In this document: positions 16,877 to 25,525 of the stretch, in pieces
Layout: each line of letters starts with the position of its first letter
How positions within the stretch are numbered: position 1 is the first letter of the stretch
Assembly: GCA_002162675.1 (NCBI GenBank)
Contig: MAAE01000037.1
Location: 158,255-222,254, forward strand
Source of the DNA: Colwellia sp. 39_35_sub15_T18
GTDB taxonomy: Bacteria; Pseudomonadota; Gammaproteobacteria; Enterobacterales; Alteromonadaceae
Reading direction: 5' to 3'
Length of the DNA stretch: 64,000 nucleotides
Notes under the pieces: model-generated
What the model was told of the DNA's origin: nothing
What the model saw: only the letters and a program-made list of their open reading frames with translations
The model's database searches: none
Position numbers and translations under genes: made by a program

Positions 16877-18058
16877 ATGAAAATTATCAAAATGGCTGAC
16901 CTAGATTTAGCCAATAAGCGCGTTTTAATTCGTGAAGATTTAAACGTGCCGGTTCAAGACGGAAAAATAACTTCTGATGCCCGTCTACAAGCAGCATTGC
17001 CAACAATAAAACAAGCTCTAGAATCCGGCGCTAAAGTCATGGTGATGTCTCACCTTGGTCGTCCTACAGAAGGAGAATACTGTGCTGAATATTCGCTTCA
17101 GCCAGTAGCCGATTATTTAGCGGCTGCCCTCAATTATCCAGTACGTTTAGTGACTGACTATTTATCGGGTACTGAAGTTAAGGTTGGTGAGCTAGTTGTG
17201 CTTGAAAACGTTCGCTTTAATCAAGGCGAGAAGAAAAATGATGACGCCTTAGCCAAGCAACTTGCTAGCCTTTGCGATGTCTTTGTTATGGACGCTTTCG
17301 GCACGGCTCATCGCGCTCAGGCAAGTACGCACGGTGTGGCAAAATTTGCGACTATTGCCTGTGCTGGTCCGTTACTTGTAGGCGAATTAGATGCGTTAGG
17401 TAAAGCACTCGACAACCCTGCTCGCCCATTAGTTGCGATTGTGGGTGGTTCAAAAGTATCAACTAAACTAACGGTATTAGAGTCTTTATCGGGTATTGTT
17501 GATCAACTTATTGTCGGTGGCGGTATTGCTAATACTTTTATCGCAGCGGCTAAGCATAACGTCGGAAAATCGTTATTTGAAGCTGATTTAGTAGCCGAAG
17601 CTCAACGCTTAACCCAACAAGCACAAGCTAATAATGGTGATATTCCTGTGCCTAGCGATGTTGTCGTTGCCAATGAATTTTCCCCTACCGCGCAAGCAAC
17701 ACTAAAAAAAGTGCATGAAGTCAATGACGATGAAATGATTTTTGATATTGGCCCTGAATCAGCAAAAGATCTAGCCGATATTATCAAAAATGCCGGCACT
17801 GTTGTTTGGAATGGCCCTGTTGGCGTGTTTGAGTTTGATCAGTTTGGTCAAGGCACTGAAATTATCGCTAAGGCAATTGCTGATTCAAACGCCTTTTCAA
17901 TTGCCGGCGGTGGCGACACATTGGCCGCAGTAGACAAATATAACATTAAAGATAAAGTATCTTATATTTCCACCGGTGGCGGTGCTTTCTTAGAATTTTT
18001 AGAAGGCAAAAAACTACCTGCCGTAGAAATTTTAGAGCAAAGAGCAAAAGAGCAGTAA
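16877..18058 (+). CDS. pgk: phosphoglycerate kinase
   Basis: Glycolytic/gluconeogenic enzyme that transfers phosphate between 1,3-bisphosphoglycerate and ADP. The 393 residues carry the N-terminal motif [13 protein letters not shown] with the substrate-binding Arg/Asp/Asn, the MSHLGRPT loop, [13 protein letters not shown], the GGSKVSTK segment and the nucleotide-binding C-terminal GGGDT loop. The ATG at 16877 is chosen over an in-frame TTG at 16865 because the family starts directly before this IKMADLDL sequence. It is followed by two aldolase genes on the same strand, an arrangement related to the epd-pgk-fba order of other gammaproteobacteria, but epd is not present here. Confidence 0.97.
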   Translation: MKIIKMADLDLANKRVLIREDLNVPVQDGKITSDARLQAALPTIKQALESGAKVMVMSHLGRPTEGEYCAEYSLQPVADYLAAALNYPVRLVTDYLSGTEVKVGELVVLENVRFNQGEKKNDDALAKQLASLCDVFVMDAFGTAHRAQASTHGVAKFATIACAGPLLVGELDALGKALDNPARPLVAIVGGSKVSTKLTVLESLSGIVDQLIVGGGIANTFIAAAKHNVGKSLFEADLVAEAQRLTQQAQANNGDIPVPSDVVVANEFSPTAQATLKKVHEVNDDEMIFDIGPESAKDLADIIKNAGTVVWNGPVGVFEFDQFGQGTEIIAKAIADSNAFSIAGGGDTLAAVDKYNIKDKVSYISTGGGAFLEFLEGKKLPAVEILEQRAKEQ

Positions 18059-18065
18059 CAAATAT

Positions 18066-18086
18066 CGAGTTTCGAGTTTCGAGTTT
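18066..18086. repeat. three tandem copies of CGAGTTT
   Basis: A seven-base unit repeated three times, followed by CGAAAAT, directly after the pgk stop. No function is evident. Confidence 0.85.
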
Positions 18087-18188
18087 CGAAAATATAACAA
18101 GCAAAATAGAACTATACTCAAAAATATGAGTAAGTTATCGCACCCAAACTAATTGAATGCTAAAGCGTTCAATCTAAAGGAGAATATT

Positions 18189-19094
18189 ATGTCTACAGCA
18201 TCAGAGGCTATGGCATTAATGCTAGAGAAAGTAACCACTGAAAATGGATTTATTGCTGCACTGGATCAAAGTGGTGGTAGCACCCCAAAAGCGCTTGCTT
18301 TATACGGTATCAATGCAAGTGAATTTGATAACGATGAACAAATGTATGGGTTAGTGCACCAAATGCGTACTCGTATTGTCACAAATGCTGCTTTTACGGG
18401 TGAACGGATCTTAGGGGCTATTTTATTTGAAAACACCTTAGACAGAGAGTTTGAAGGCAAGTCTGCGGCACAATATTTATGGCAAGAAAAGCATGTTGTG
18501 CCTTTTCTCAAAGTTGATAAAGGACTTTGTGAAGCAAGCAATGATGTGCAATTAATGAAAACAATGCCAGAACTCGACTCATTGCTTGACAAAGCCGTTG
18601 CTCAACATGTATTTGGTACAAAAATGCGCTCTGTCATTAAGTTAGCTAACCAACAAGGCATTAATGACATTGTTGCCCAGCAATTTGACCTGGCCAAACA
18701 AATATTAGCGAAAGGATTAGTGCCGATAATTGAACCCGAAATTGATATTAACAGTGCTGAAAAATCGGCTACTGAAGCCTTGCTTAAGTCAGCTTTACTA
18801 AAAGCATTAGAGCAATTATCTAGCGAACAAAAAGTCATGCTAAAACTAACCTTACCTGAAACTGACAATTTTTATGCTGAATGCATCAAGCATAAAAACG
18901 TTATTAAAGTGGTAGCACTATCAGGGGGTTATAATAGGGAACAAGCAAACCAAAAGGTAAATGCTAACCACGGTATGATTGCTAGCTTTTCGCGTGCTTT
19001 AACCCAGGGGCTGAGTGCTAAACAATCAGATGAAGAGTTTACTAACGTTTTAGATGCTACTATTGACAGTATTTTTATTGCCTCAAAAACCTAG
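18189..19094 (+). CDS. class I fructose-bisphosphate aldolase
   Basis: Schiff-base aldolase that interconverts fructose 1,6-bisphosphate with glyceraldehyde 3-phosphate and dihydroxyacetone phosphate without metal. The 301 residues resemble the roughly 296-residue staphylococcal Fda type: GFIAALDQSGGSTPKAL near residue 20, EGKSAAQYLW, VVPFLKVDKGL, FGTKMRSVIKLAN, GLVPIIEPEIDI and VALSGGYNREQAN all follow the order of that group. The start at 18189 is chosen because AAAGGAG lies directly before it; an ATG 12 codons upstream lacks support. It lies between pgk and a class II aldolase gene, so the same reaction is encoded twice within 2.3 kb. A terminator follows at 19165. Confidence 0.92.
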   Translation: MSTASEAMALMLEKVTTENGFIAALDQSGGSTPKALALYGINASEFDNDEQMYGLVHQMRTRIVTNAAFTGERILGAILFENTLDREFEGKSAAQYLWQEKHVVPFLKVDKGLCEASNDVQLMKTMPELDSLLDKAVAQHVFGTKMRSVIKLANQQGINDIVAQQFDLAKQILAKGLVPIIEPEIDINSAEKSATEALLKSALLKALEQLSSEQKVMLKLTLPETDNFYAECIKHKNVIKVVALSGGYNREQANQKVNANHGMIASFSRALTQGLSAKQSDEEFTNVLDATIDSIFIASKT

Positions 19095-19164
19095 TAATTA
19101 CAACGCCAGTATTTTAAGTCAAACCATGTAAAACGATGTGGTTAACTTTCAAACATATTAACGA

Positions 19165-19203
19165 AAACCTGCTAAAAACAACCACTTTTTAGCAGGTTTT
19201 TTT
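19165..19203 (+). terminator. intrinsic terminator after the class I aldolase gene
   Basis: AAAACCTGCTAAAAA at 19165-19179 pairs with TTTTTAGCAGGTTTT at 19186-19200 and ends in a T run. It separates the two aldolase genes into different transcripts. Confidence 0.9.
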
Positions 19204-19376
19204 GTAAGTTTAATACAAAATAGCCACTTTCAATATCAAACCGTCAAAAAGGCAATTTTTAGTGCCTGAATAGCTTAACTTCTGATATAATTTTGCCCCA
19301 AGAAAAGAAAGCTTTCATGCAAAGCAACAAAATATAAAATTCAACCAACTACCCATAAAAAATTTAGGAGCAATCA

Positions 19377-20441
19377 ATGGCTTTAATTTCAATGCGTCAA
19401 ATGCTTGATCATGCAGCAGAGTTTGAGTATGGCATTCCGGCATTTAATGTTAATAATTTAGAGCAAGTGCGCGCTATTATGATTGCCGCAGATAAAACAG
19501 ATAGTCCGGTAATTTTACAAGGCTCTGCTGGTGCTCGTAAGTATGCTGGAGCACCATTTTTACGTCATTTGATTTTAGCCGCCATTGAAGAATTCCCTCA
19601 TATTCCTGTGGTAATGCATCAAGATCATGGTACTTCACCCAGCGTTTGTCAGCGTTCAATTCAATTAGGCTTTTCATCAGTGATGATGGATGGCTCTTTA
19701 ATGAGCGATGGTAAAACGCCCAGCAGTTATGAATATAATGTTGAAGTTACTCAACGAACGGTTGAAATGGCTCATGCTTGTGGCGTGTCTGTTGAAGGCG
19801 AATTAGGCTGTTTGGGCTCATTAGAAACAGGTGAAGCGGGTGAAGAAGATGGTATTGGCGCTGTAGGTAAGTTAACGATGGAGCAAATGCTAACAGACCC
19901 AGAAGAAGCCGCCGATTTTGTTAGCAAAACACAGGTAGATGCCTTAGCTATTGCTTGTGGCACTTCTCACGGTGCTTACAAATTTACCCGACCACCAACA
20001 AGTGATATTTTAGCGATAGACCGTATTAAAGCAATTCATAGCCGTATTCCAAATACACATTTAGTTATGCATGGCTCATCGTCTGTACCGCAAGAGTGGT
20101 TAAAAGTTATCAATGAGTTTGGCGGTAATATCCCAGAAACTTATGGCGTACCGGTTGAACAAATTCAAGAAGGCATTAAAAACGGTGTTCGCAAAGTAAA
20201 TATTGATACTGACTTACGCTTAGCTTCAACGGGCGCAACAAGACGCTTTTTGGCACAAAATCCTAGTGAATTTGATCCGCGTAAATTTTTAGCTGAAACA
20301 ACTAAAGCCATGTCTGAAATTTGTATTGCCCGTTATGAAGCATTCAATACCGCAGGTAATGCCAGTAAAATAAAACCAATTAGCCTTGATAGCATGTTTG
20401 ACCTTTATCAAGCAGGTAAATTAGCGGCATTGATAAAGTAA
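19377..20441 (+). CDS. fba: class II fructose-bisphosphate aldolase (Calvin-type subgroup)
   Basis: Zinc-dependent aldolase of glycolysis and gluconeogenesis. At 354 residues it belongs to the longer class IIB/Calvin-type group. HQDHGTSP at 81-88 supplies catalytic Asp83 and zinc ligand His84; CGTSHGAYK and [10 protein letters not shown] supply the other zinc histidines; [13 protein letters not shown] is the typical loop of the subgroup, and [13 protein letters not shown] binds phosphate. TTTAGGAGC precedes the ATG. It is separated from the class I aldolase gene by a terminator and 280 bases, so it has its own promoter, and it ends with a terminator at 20459-20478. Confidence 0.95.
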   Translation: MALISMRQMLDHAAEFEYGIPAFNVNNLEQVRAIMIAADKTDSPVILQGSAGARKYAGAPFLRHLILAAIEEFPHIPVVMHQDHGTSPSVCQRSIQLGFSSVMMDGSLMSDGKTPSSYEYNVEVTQRTVEMAHACGVSVEGELGCLGSLETGEAGEEDGIGAVGKLTMEQMLTDPEEAADFVSKTQVDALAIACGTSHGAYKFTRPPTSDILAIDRIKAIHSRIPNTHLVMHGSSSVPQEWLKVINEFGGNIPETYGVPVEQIQEGIKNGVRKVNIDTDLRLASTGATRRFLAQNPSEFDPRKFLAETTKAMSEICIARYEAFNTAGNASKIKPISLDSMFDLYQAGKLAALIK

Positions 20442-20458
20442 TACTTTATCTTTAATTT

Positions 20459-20478
20459 AAAGGGCTTAGGCCCTTTTT
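20459..20478 (+). terminator. intrinsic terminator after fba
   Basis: AAGGGC and GCCCTT pair around TTAG and are followed by five T, 18 bases after the stop codon. Confidence 0.85.
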
Positions 20479-20507
20479 ATTACCCCCTTTTCCTTATCTC
20501 CTTTGTA

Positions 20508-20616
20508 TTTATTCAGCTGAGAAATATTTACCACAAAGAGCACCGAGAATAACAAAGTCTCTGTGTAGGCTCGAAGAGCCCTCTGTGAAGCGTCGCGACT
20601 CGGTGGTGAACCGTTA
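20508..20616. repeat. dispersed palindromic intergenic repeat, copy 2
   Basis: Shares with 1100-1196 the TTTATTCAGCT start, the AATATTTACCACA block, CACCGAG and the CTCGGTGGTGAAC end. It differs by a short deletion after CACCGAG and an extra internal segment that contains its own hairpin (GGCTCGAAGAGCC). Confidence 0.75.
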
Positions 20617-20807
20617 CTCTCCTTTTTATTACAGGTAATAGCATCGTTAATTTAGCCCGCTAATTAATTACTTTAAAATAAACATAACTTCTTTATAATG
20701 TTTGCCCTTAACATTGTGATTTACCCTTGGCTATTTCATTTGTACTCTTGCTTTTAAATCCAGCTAATACCCTTAGTGAATATTTTGTGCCATTAACCGA
20801 GAAAAAA

Positions 20808-21722
20808 ATGATCCGCCATTTAACCTTTACTGCCTTTTTTTTCTTGTCTATCAATGCTTATTCACAAGGAAGCAATGCACAAGGAAATAACGCTCAGAAC
20901 AATAATAGTCAAGCTCAGGTAAGTGAAGCTCAGACTAGTAAAGAAAGCACTAACACCCAAGCAACGGCGGCTGATATTTTAACAAGCTTAAAAAAAGCCG
21001 AACAATCACAGCCTAGTGCATTAGTACCTTTATTAACCGGCTCTGCTGAGCTAGGTTTTCTCTATAAAACTGGTAACAGCAATAGTGCCGATATGAAAAG
21101 TGGCGTTGATTTACACTTTGAAAACGGCCGCTGGCGAAGCCTTTTAAATGTCGATTTACTGATAAAGAAAGCCGATGTTGAAGATGACAACGGTAATAAC
21201 CACTTTGAAACCACGGATCAAAAATGGACATTTACCTCGCAAACCAACTATAGCTTGGGCAGCGGCGAAAAAAATTACGTTTTTGGCAATGTTTGGTATG
21301 AAGACAGTGAATTCAATAGCTTTGTCAGCCAAAGCTCTATTTCGACAGGCTGGGGGCGTCATTGGTATAAAAGTGAACAAGCCTCACTTTGGGCTGATAT
21401 AGGGCCAGGTTACAAGCGGGATCTTTTTAAAGAAACGGAGACAGAGCCAGAAAGAACGGAAGACTCATGGATTATACAACTGCAAGCTTTGTACATCAGA
21501 AAATTAGGTGACCATGTTGAATTCAAACAACTTTTAAGTGCAAAACAGTCCTTAAGTTTTGCCGACAATAGCATTTACAAAGCCGAAACAAGCATCACCA
21601 CTAAGCTTATTTCAACCTTACAACTGAAGTTTACCTTCACAGTAGATTACAACACGGATGTCGAAGACGATAAAGAGAATATGGACACTCAAACAGCGGT
21701 CACTTTAGTGTATAGTTTTTAA
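20808..21722 (+). CDS. DUF481 family outer-membrane protein, copy 1
   Basis: A 304-residue exported beta-barrel protein of the DUF481 (YdiY-like) group. The start at ATG 20808 is preferred to a TTG 27 codons upstream because a signal peptide (MIRHLTFTAFFFLSINAYSQ) begins exactly there. A Gln/Asn/Ser-rich linker with several NNAQ-like repeats covers residues 20-60, then the barrel starts with GSAELGFLYKTGNSNSADMKSG. Alternating strands continue to the C-terminal TLVYSF, which ends in the aromatic residue expected for barrel assembly. A paralogue lies immediately downstream (21908-22699). The function of the family is unknown; a salt- or stress-linked porin role has been suggested for YdiY-like proteins. 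Confidence 0.8.
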   Translation: MIRHLTFTAFFFLSINAYSQGSNAQGNNAQNNNSQAQVSEAQTSKESTNTQATAADILTSLKKAEQSQPSALVPLLTGSAELGFLYKTGNSNSADMKSGVDLHFENGRWRSLLNVDLLIKKADVEDDNGNNHFETTDQKWTFTSQTNYSLGSGEKNYVFGNVWYEDSEFNSFVSQSSISTGWGRHWYKSEQASLWADIGPGYKRDLFKETETEPERTEDSWIIQLQALYIRKLGDHVEFKQLLSAKQSLSFADNSIYKAETSITTKLISTLQLKFTFTVDYNTDVEDDKENMDTQTAVTLVYSF

Positions 21723-21907
21723 CCCCCTCGCCATTAGTTTTCTTCGTGCTATGCATTTAACAATAATTTAACAGCTGTTATAATTTCTTCTTTATGGCAA
21801 ACTTTTATTAGCCGCTAAGTAAAAAATAGCCAAAATATATCTAAAAACAATTACTAAAAACAATCACTAAAAAACATTACTAAGAAACACTACCACAAGG
21901 GAAAATC

Positions 21908-22699
21908 ATGGATCGTAAACTCACACTAGCCTCATTATGCTTATTGCCTTTAGCTTCATTCGCCACACTAGCAGAAGAAGCTACCGAGAAAGTTAAGGAA
22001 AAACCAGAATTTACCGCCTCAGCTGAGCTCGGATTTTTATTCAAAACCGGTAATACTAAAAGTGGTGATATCAAAGCTGGCTTTAACTTAAAACATGAAA
22101 AAGACAAATGGCGCTCGATGGTTGCTTTCAATATTTTAGCTAAAAAAATTGAAGAAGAAGATGATAGTGGTGAAAAAGAGTTTGTCACCACAGATAATAA
22201 GTGGGATATTCTCACCCAAACCAACTACACCATAGGTAAAGCGGATAAAAACTACCTTTATGGCAACCTTGCTTATGAGCAAGATAAATTCAGTGGTTTT
22301 GAGTCACAAAGCTCTTTTTCTGCTGGATGGGGTCGTCACTGGTATGAAACTGAAACCTCCTCTTTATTTGCTGATGTCGGTCCCGGTGTCAAATATGATG
22401 TTACCCGTGCAACAGAGACTGAAGCGTCAACAAGCAGCACTAGCTTTATCATTCAAGCACAGGCTCTTTATACGCATAAGTTCAATGACTATGTTGAATT
22501 TAAACAATACCTTGTTGCTAAACAAGCCACTGAATCTGGTGAAAATAGCGTTTATAAATCTGAAACGTCCGTTACCGCTCAATTAATTGATGCCTTACAA
22601 CTAAAATTTGCTTTACGTATCGACTACGACACTGAAGTAGAACCTGAGTTTGAGAATACCAATACTGAAACCTCAATGACCTTAATTTATAACTTCTAA
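21908..22699 (+). CDS. DUF481 family outer-membrane protein, copy 2
   Basis: A 263-residue exported beta-barrel protein closely related to the preceding gene: SAELGFLFKTGNTKSGDIKAG, WRSMVAFNILAKK, FESQSSFSAGWGRHWYE and the C-terminal TLIYNF match copy 1 position by position. The signal peptide is residues 1-22 (ending FATLAEE). It lacks the Gln/Asn-rich linker of copy 1, having a short Glu/Lys linker instead. AAGGGAAA precedes the ATG. The two genes are separated by 185 bases that show no terminator, so they may be transcribed together. The pair is best explained by tandem duplication followed by divergence of the N-terminus. Confidence 0.82.
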   Translation: MDRKLTLASLCLLPLASFATLAEEATEKVKEKPEFTASAELGFLFKTGNTKSGDIKAGFNLKHEKDKWRSMVAFNILAKKIEEEDDSGEKEFVTTDNKWDILTQTNYTIGKADKNYLYGNLAYEQDKFSGFESQSSFSAGWGRHWYETETSSLFADVGPGVKYDVTRATETEASTSSTSFIIQAQALYTHKFNDYVEFKQYLVAKQATESGENSVYKSETSVTAQLIDALQLKFALRIDYDTEVEPEFENTNTETSMTLIYNF

Positions 22700-22756
22700 T
22701 GGTGATGTAGACCATTAGTTGTTGTCATATAAGCTATTTATTGATTTGAAAGCCTA

Positions 22757-22823
22757 TTGTAGGAGAGCTTATTTTTTAACAAAAGTATCCTCGATAACTT
22801 CGCGGTTAAAGCTGCTCCTACAA
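22757..22823. repeat. 67-base inverted-repeat element (REP-like)
   Basis: TTGTAGGAGAGCTT at 22757-22770 pairs with AAGCTGCTCCTACAA at 22809-22823, with a single unpaired base. The middle, including CTCGATAACTTCGCGG, is typical of short mobile palindromes in marine gammaproteobacteria. It lies between the DUF481 gene and the binding-protein gene. Confidence 0.75.
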
Positions 22824-22915
22824 GTTAAACTTCGCAAAACTTTATCTCACATAGTCTCGTCTTTTATCAAAATAAAGGTATACTTAACATTCAGTTACTA
22901 ATTTAAAGGTGCTGC

Positions 22916-23899
22916 TTGTTGAATGCTTGTTTAGCAAATAAATTATTTTTCTTAGTATTTTTAGTTACTAGCCTATTGCTAGGGGGCTATGCGTATGCCG
23001 AAAATAAGACCAATAAGTATGCAAACAAGATTGCCATTTTTTACCCTCAAGCCAAAGAGCCCTACAATTCTATCTATCAAAACATTATTGCCGGCAGTAT
23101 TGAGGCCGCCAATAATAATAAAATAAACATTGAAAAATTTATCATCAAGAAGAATTTCAATGTTGAAGGTATTGCTAAAAACCTCGAACAAAAACACATC
23201 AATAAAGTTATTGTCTTAGGCCGCTCAGGCTGGAAACTAGCTAAGCAGTTGTCCAAATTCACCCTAGATAATCAAACAAACAAATTCCAAGTGGTTTCAG
23301 GGGCTTTGCCAATTAACCCTAACGGTGTCTCTGGTATAAGCTTAATTACTGATCCTGCGTATTTATTTCATTATTTACAACAAGTTGCTCCAAATGTTAA
23401 AAAAATTCATGCTGCTTACAGTAAAAAAAATGCTTGGTTAATAGCACTTGCCAAAAATGCCGCACAAGCAAAGGGCTTAACTTTGAACCTGCAACAAGTT
23501 ATCGATACTGCTGAGGCAATCACCTTTTATCAACAAGTGTTTGCTTCTGGTGTCTCAAATAAAGACGCAATATGGCTGCCATTTGATCGTATCTCATCAC
23601 ACGACAAGATTACTTTGCCGCTTATTTTAGAAAAAGCATGGGCTAAAGAAATCGTGGTATTTTCCAGTAAACCCTCTCATGCTAAGCGCGGAGCACTTTT
23701 TTCTACCTACCCAGACAACTTTGCTTTAGGCGCACACTTGTTCAAAATGGTACAGGAGCTTGCACAACAACCCGAACAAAAAAACTTTGCCGCGTTAAAA
23801 TCAACCTTATTAGCAGTAAATTTACGTACTGCTGCTCACCTAGGGCTAAAATATAGCTCTGAGCAGCAACAGCTCTTTAAATTAACCTTTCCACAGTAG
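22916..23899 (+). CDS. periplasmic ABC-type substrate-binding protein
   Basis: A 327-residue exported protein. Residues 1-30 form a signal peptide (LFFLVFLVTSLLLGGYAYAEN), and the mature part has the two-lobed pattern of the ABC substrate-binding superfamily seen in YckB/TrpX-like proteins: KIAIFYPQAKEPYNSIYQN, a VIVLGRSGWKLAKQL segment and KEIVVFSSKPSHAKRGALFS near residue 245. There are no permease or ATPase genes beside it. Instead a sensor kinase starts two bases after its stop and a TonB receptor follows, so it probably presents a ligand to the kinase rather than to a transporter; this is inferred from order. The start is TTG at 22916 after AAAGG. The ligand is unknown. Confidence 0.75.
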   Translation: MLNACLANKLFFLVFLVTSLLLGGYAYAENKTNKYANKIAIFYPQAKEPYNSIYQNIIAGSIEAANNNKINIEKFIIKKNFNVEGIAKNLEQKHINKVIVLGRSGWKLAKQLSKFTLDNQTNKFQVVSGALPINPNGVSGISLITDPAYLFHYLQQVAPNVKKIHAAYSKKNAWLIALAKNAAQAKGLTLNLQQVIDTAEAITFYQQVFASGVSNKDAIWLPFDRISSHDKITLPLILEKAWAKEIVVFSSKPSHAKRGALFSTYPDNFALGAHLFKMVQELAQQPEQKNFAALKSTLLAVNLRTAAHLGLKYSSEQQQLFKLTFPQ

Positions 23900-23901
23900 T
23901 T

Positions 23902-25476
23902 ATGAAAATAATGTTGATGCCGTCTGAACAGTACGTTATTACTCCAAAAGTTAGTTTTAAACGACAGCTATTAGCTATTTTTGTTATTAGTATCATCTTT
24001 TTAACTTTAGCAACCTCTACTCTTACCGCTTGGCAATCAAGCCAAACCTTCAGAGAAACCACCATAGATAATAATATACAAATTACCAATAATTTTGCCG
24101 AACAAGCCGTATTAGCATTGCTCACCGCCAGTGAAGAAAATGCTCAAGAGGCAATAAAGCAAACATTAGGATTTCCCTCGGTTATTGGCGTTGCTATTTA
24201 TAAAAATAACGGCGAAAAGCTAATATCATCAACCGAATTGTTACCGGCTAATGTTCAAGTAAACACTCAACATTTAGTAACGCAAAAGCAGTTATTATCA
24301 GAAAACAATGCGGTTTGGGTCTTTCGCGCTGCTGTCACTTTTGTGGCAGATATTTATGATGTAGACATGATCGATCCCGATGATGAAGTGACTGAACAGC
24401 AAACACTAGGCTATGTAGTGATTAAATATAATAAAAGTGCCTTGCATCAAATTCAGCGTACTATTTTTATTAATAATTTGTCTATCGGAATAATAGTCGC
24501 CTTTATTTTGGCGTTAGTCATACGACTAGTGATTAACCGAATGATAGAGCCATTACTCTCCTTATCTCATACGATGGAAACCGCAAGAGACTCAGGTGTT
24601 TATCAAAAAGCTCCGGTAAATGGCACCTTAGAAATTAGGCAAATGGCACAGATTTACAATCAAATGATGTCGACCCTTGAGCAACAAAATATCACCCTAG
24701 AGAAAAACCGTGATACTTTGGAGTCTGAAGTAGAAGTTAGAACGCAAGAGCTTGTGGTAGCAAGAGACAGCGCTTTAACCGCTAGTCGTCATAAGTCTGA
24801 ATTTTTAGCCAACATCAGCCACGAATTACGTACGCCTTTACAAGCCATTATTGGTTATACCGACCTAGTAAAAGAAGACTTGGCATTAGAATGTATGGAT
24901 GCACAAGTAGAAGATTTAGAAAAAAGTATTCGTAGCGCCCATACCCTGCTCGCCTTAATTAATAATATTCTTGATCTAGCAAAAATAGAAGCGGGTCGTA
25001 TGGACTTATACCTAAAGGCCATCAATATTAAAAATTTGGTCAATGAAACTATTGATACCGTACAACCCATGGCAAGAGCTAATAATAATGAACTCATTAT
25101 TAACATTGGTACGTTAACATCAATATTAACTTTTGATCGGCAAAAGCTAATGCAAATATTTTTGAACCTACTCAGTAACGCCTGTAAATTCACCAACAAT
25201 GGCGTCATTACTTTTGAAATTTCTAATGATAAAAATTATTTATACTGCTCCGTTACCGATACCGGTGTTGGCATTGCCAATGAGCAGCTAAACTTTATAT
25301 TCGATCAGTTCACTCAAGTAGATGGTAGCCAAACCAGAAAGTTTGAAGGTACAGGTTTAGGTATGGCAATTACCCAAAACTTTTGCCAACTCATGGGCGG
25401 AACATTAAGCGTTAGCAGCGAATTAGGGGTTGGTTCAGTATTTAGCGTGCAATTGCCGCTAAATGAAGATTTCTAA
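23902..25476 (+). CDS. membrane sensor histidine kinase beside a binding protein and TonB receptor
   Basis: A 524-residue kinase. Transmembrane helices lie near 22-44 and 190-210, enclosing a periplasmic domain of about 145 residues. A HAMP domain follows (212-265), then a coiled coil, the H-box FLANISHELRTPLQAI with His307, and an ATPase domain with DTGVGI and GTGLGMAITQNF. There is no receiver domain and no response regulator nearby. It starts two bases after the stop of the substrate-binding gene and is followed after 49 bases by a TonB receptor, so the three are probably one transcript that senses and imports one compound. The partner regulator must be encoded elsewhere. Confidence 0.88.
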   Translation: MKIMLMPSEQYVITPKVSFKRQLLAIFVISIIFLTLATSTLTAWQSSQTFRETTIDNNIQITNNFAEQAVLALLTASEENAQEAIKQTLGFPSVIGVAIYKNNGEKLISSTELLPANVQVNTQHLVTQKQLLSENNAVWVFRAAVTFVADIYDVDMIDPDDEVTEQQTLGYVVIKYNKSALHQIQRTIFINNLSIGIIVAFILALVIRLVINRMIEPLLSLSHTMETARDSGVYQKAPVNGTLEIRQMAQIYNQMMSTLEQQNITLEKNRDTLESEVEVRTQELVVARDSALTASRHKSEFLANISHELRTPLQAIIGYTDLVKEDLALECMDAQVEDLEKSIRSAHTLLALINNILDLAKIEAGRMDLYLKAINIKNLVNETIDTVQPMARANNNELIINIGTLTSILTFDRQKLMQIFLNLLSNACKFTNNGVITFEISNDKNYLYCSVTDTGVGIANEQLNFIFDQFTQVDGSQTRKFEGTGLGMAITQNFCQLMGGTLSVSSELGVGSVFSVQLPLNEDF

Positions 25477-25525
25477 TATAAAATATATATAAACAAGTAA
25501 TTAATGCTTTACTAAGGAATTTTTT

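Larger units (their letters stand above)
20442..20807. other. 366-base intergenic region after the class II aldolase gene
   Basis: Contains the fba terminator and the second copy of the dispersed palindromic repeat. No further gene is supported; an in-frame TTG at 20727 extends the next ORF but lacks the features of a real start. Confidence 0.6.
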
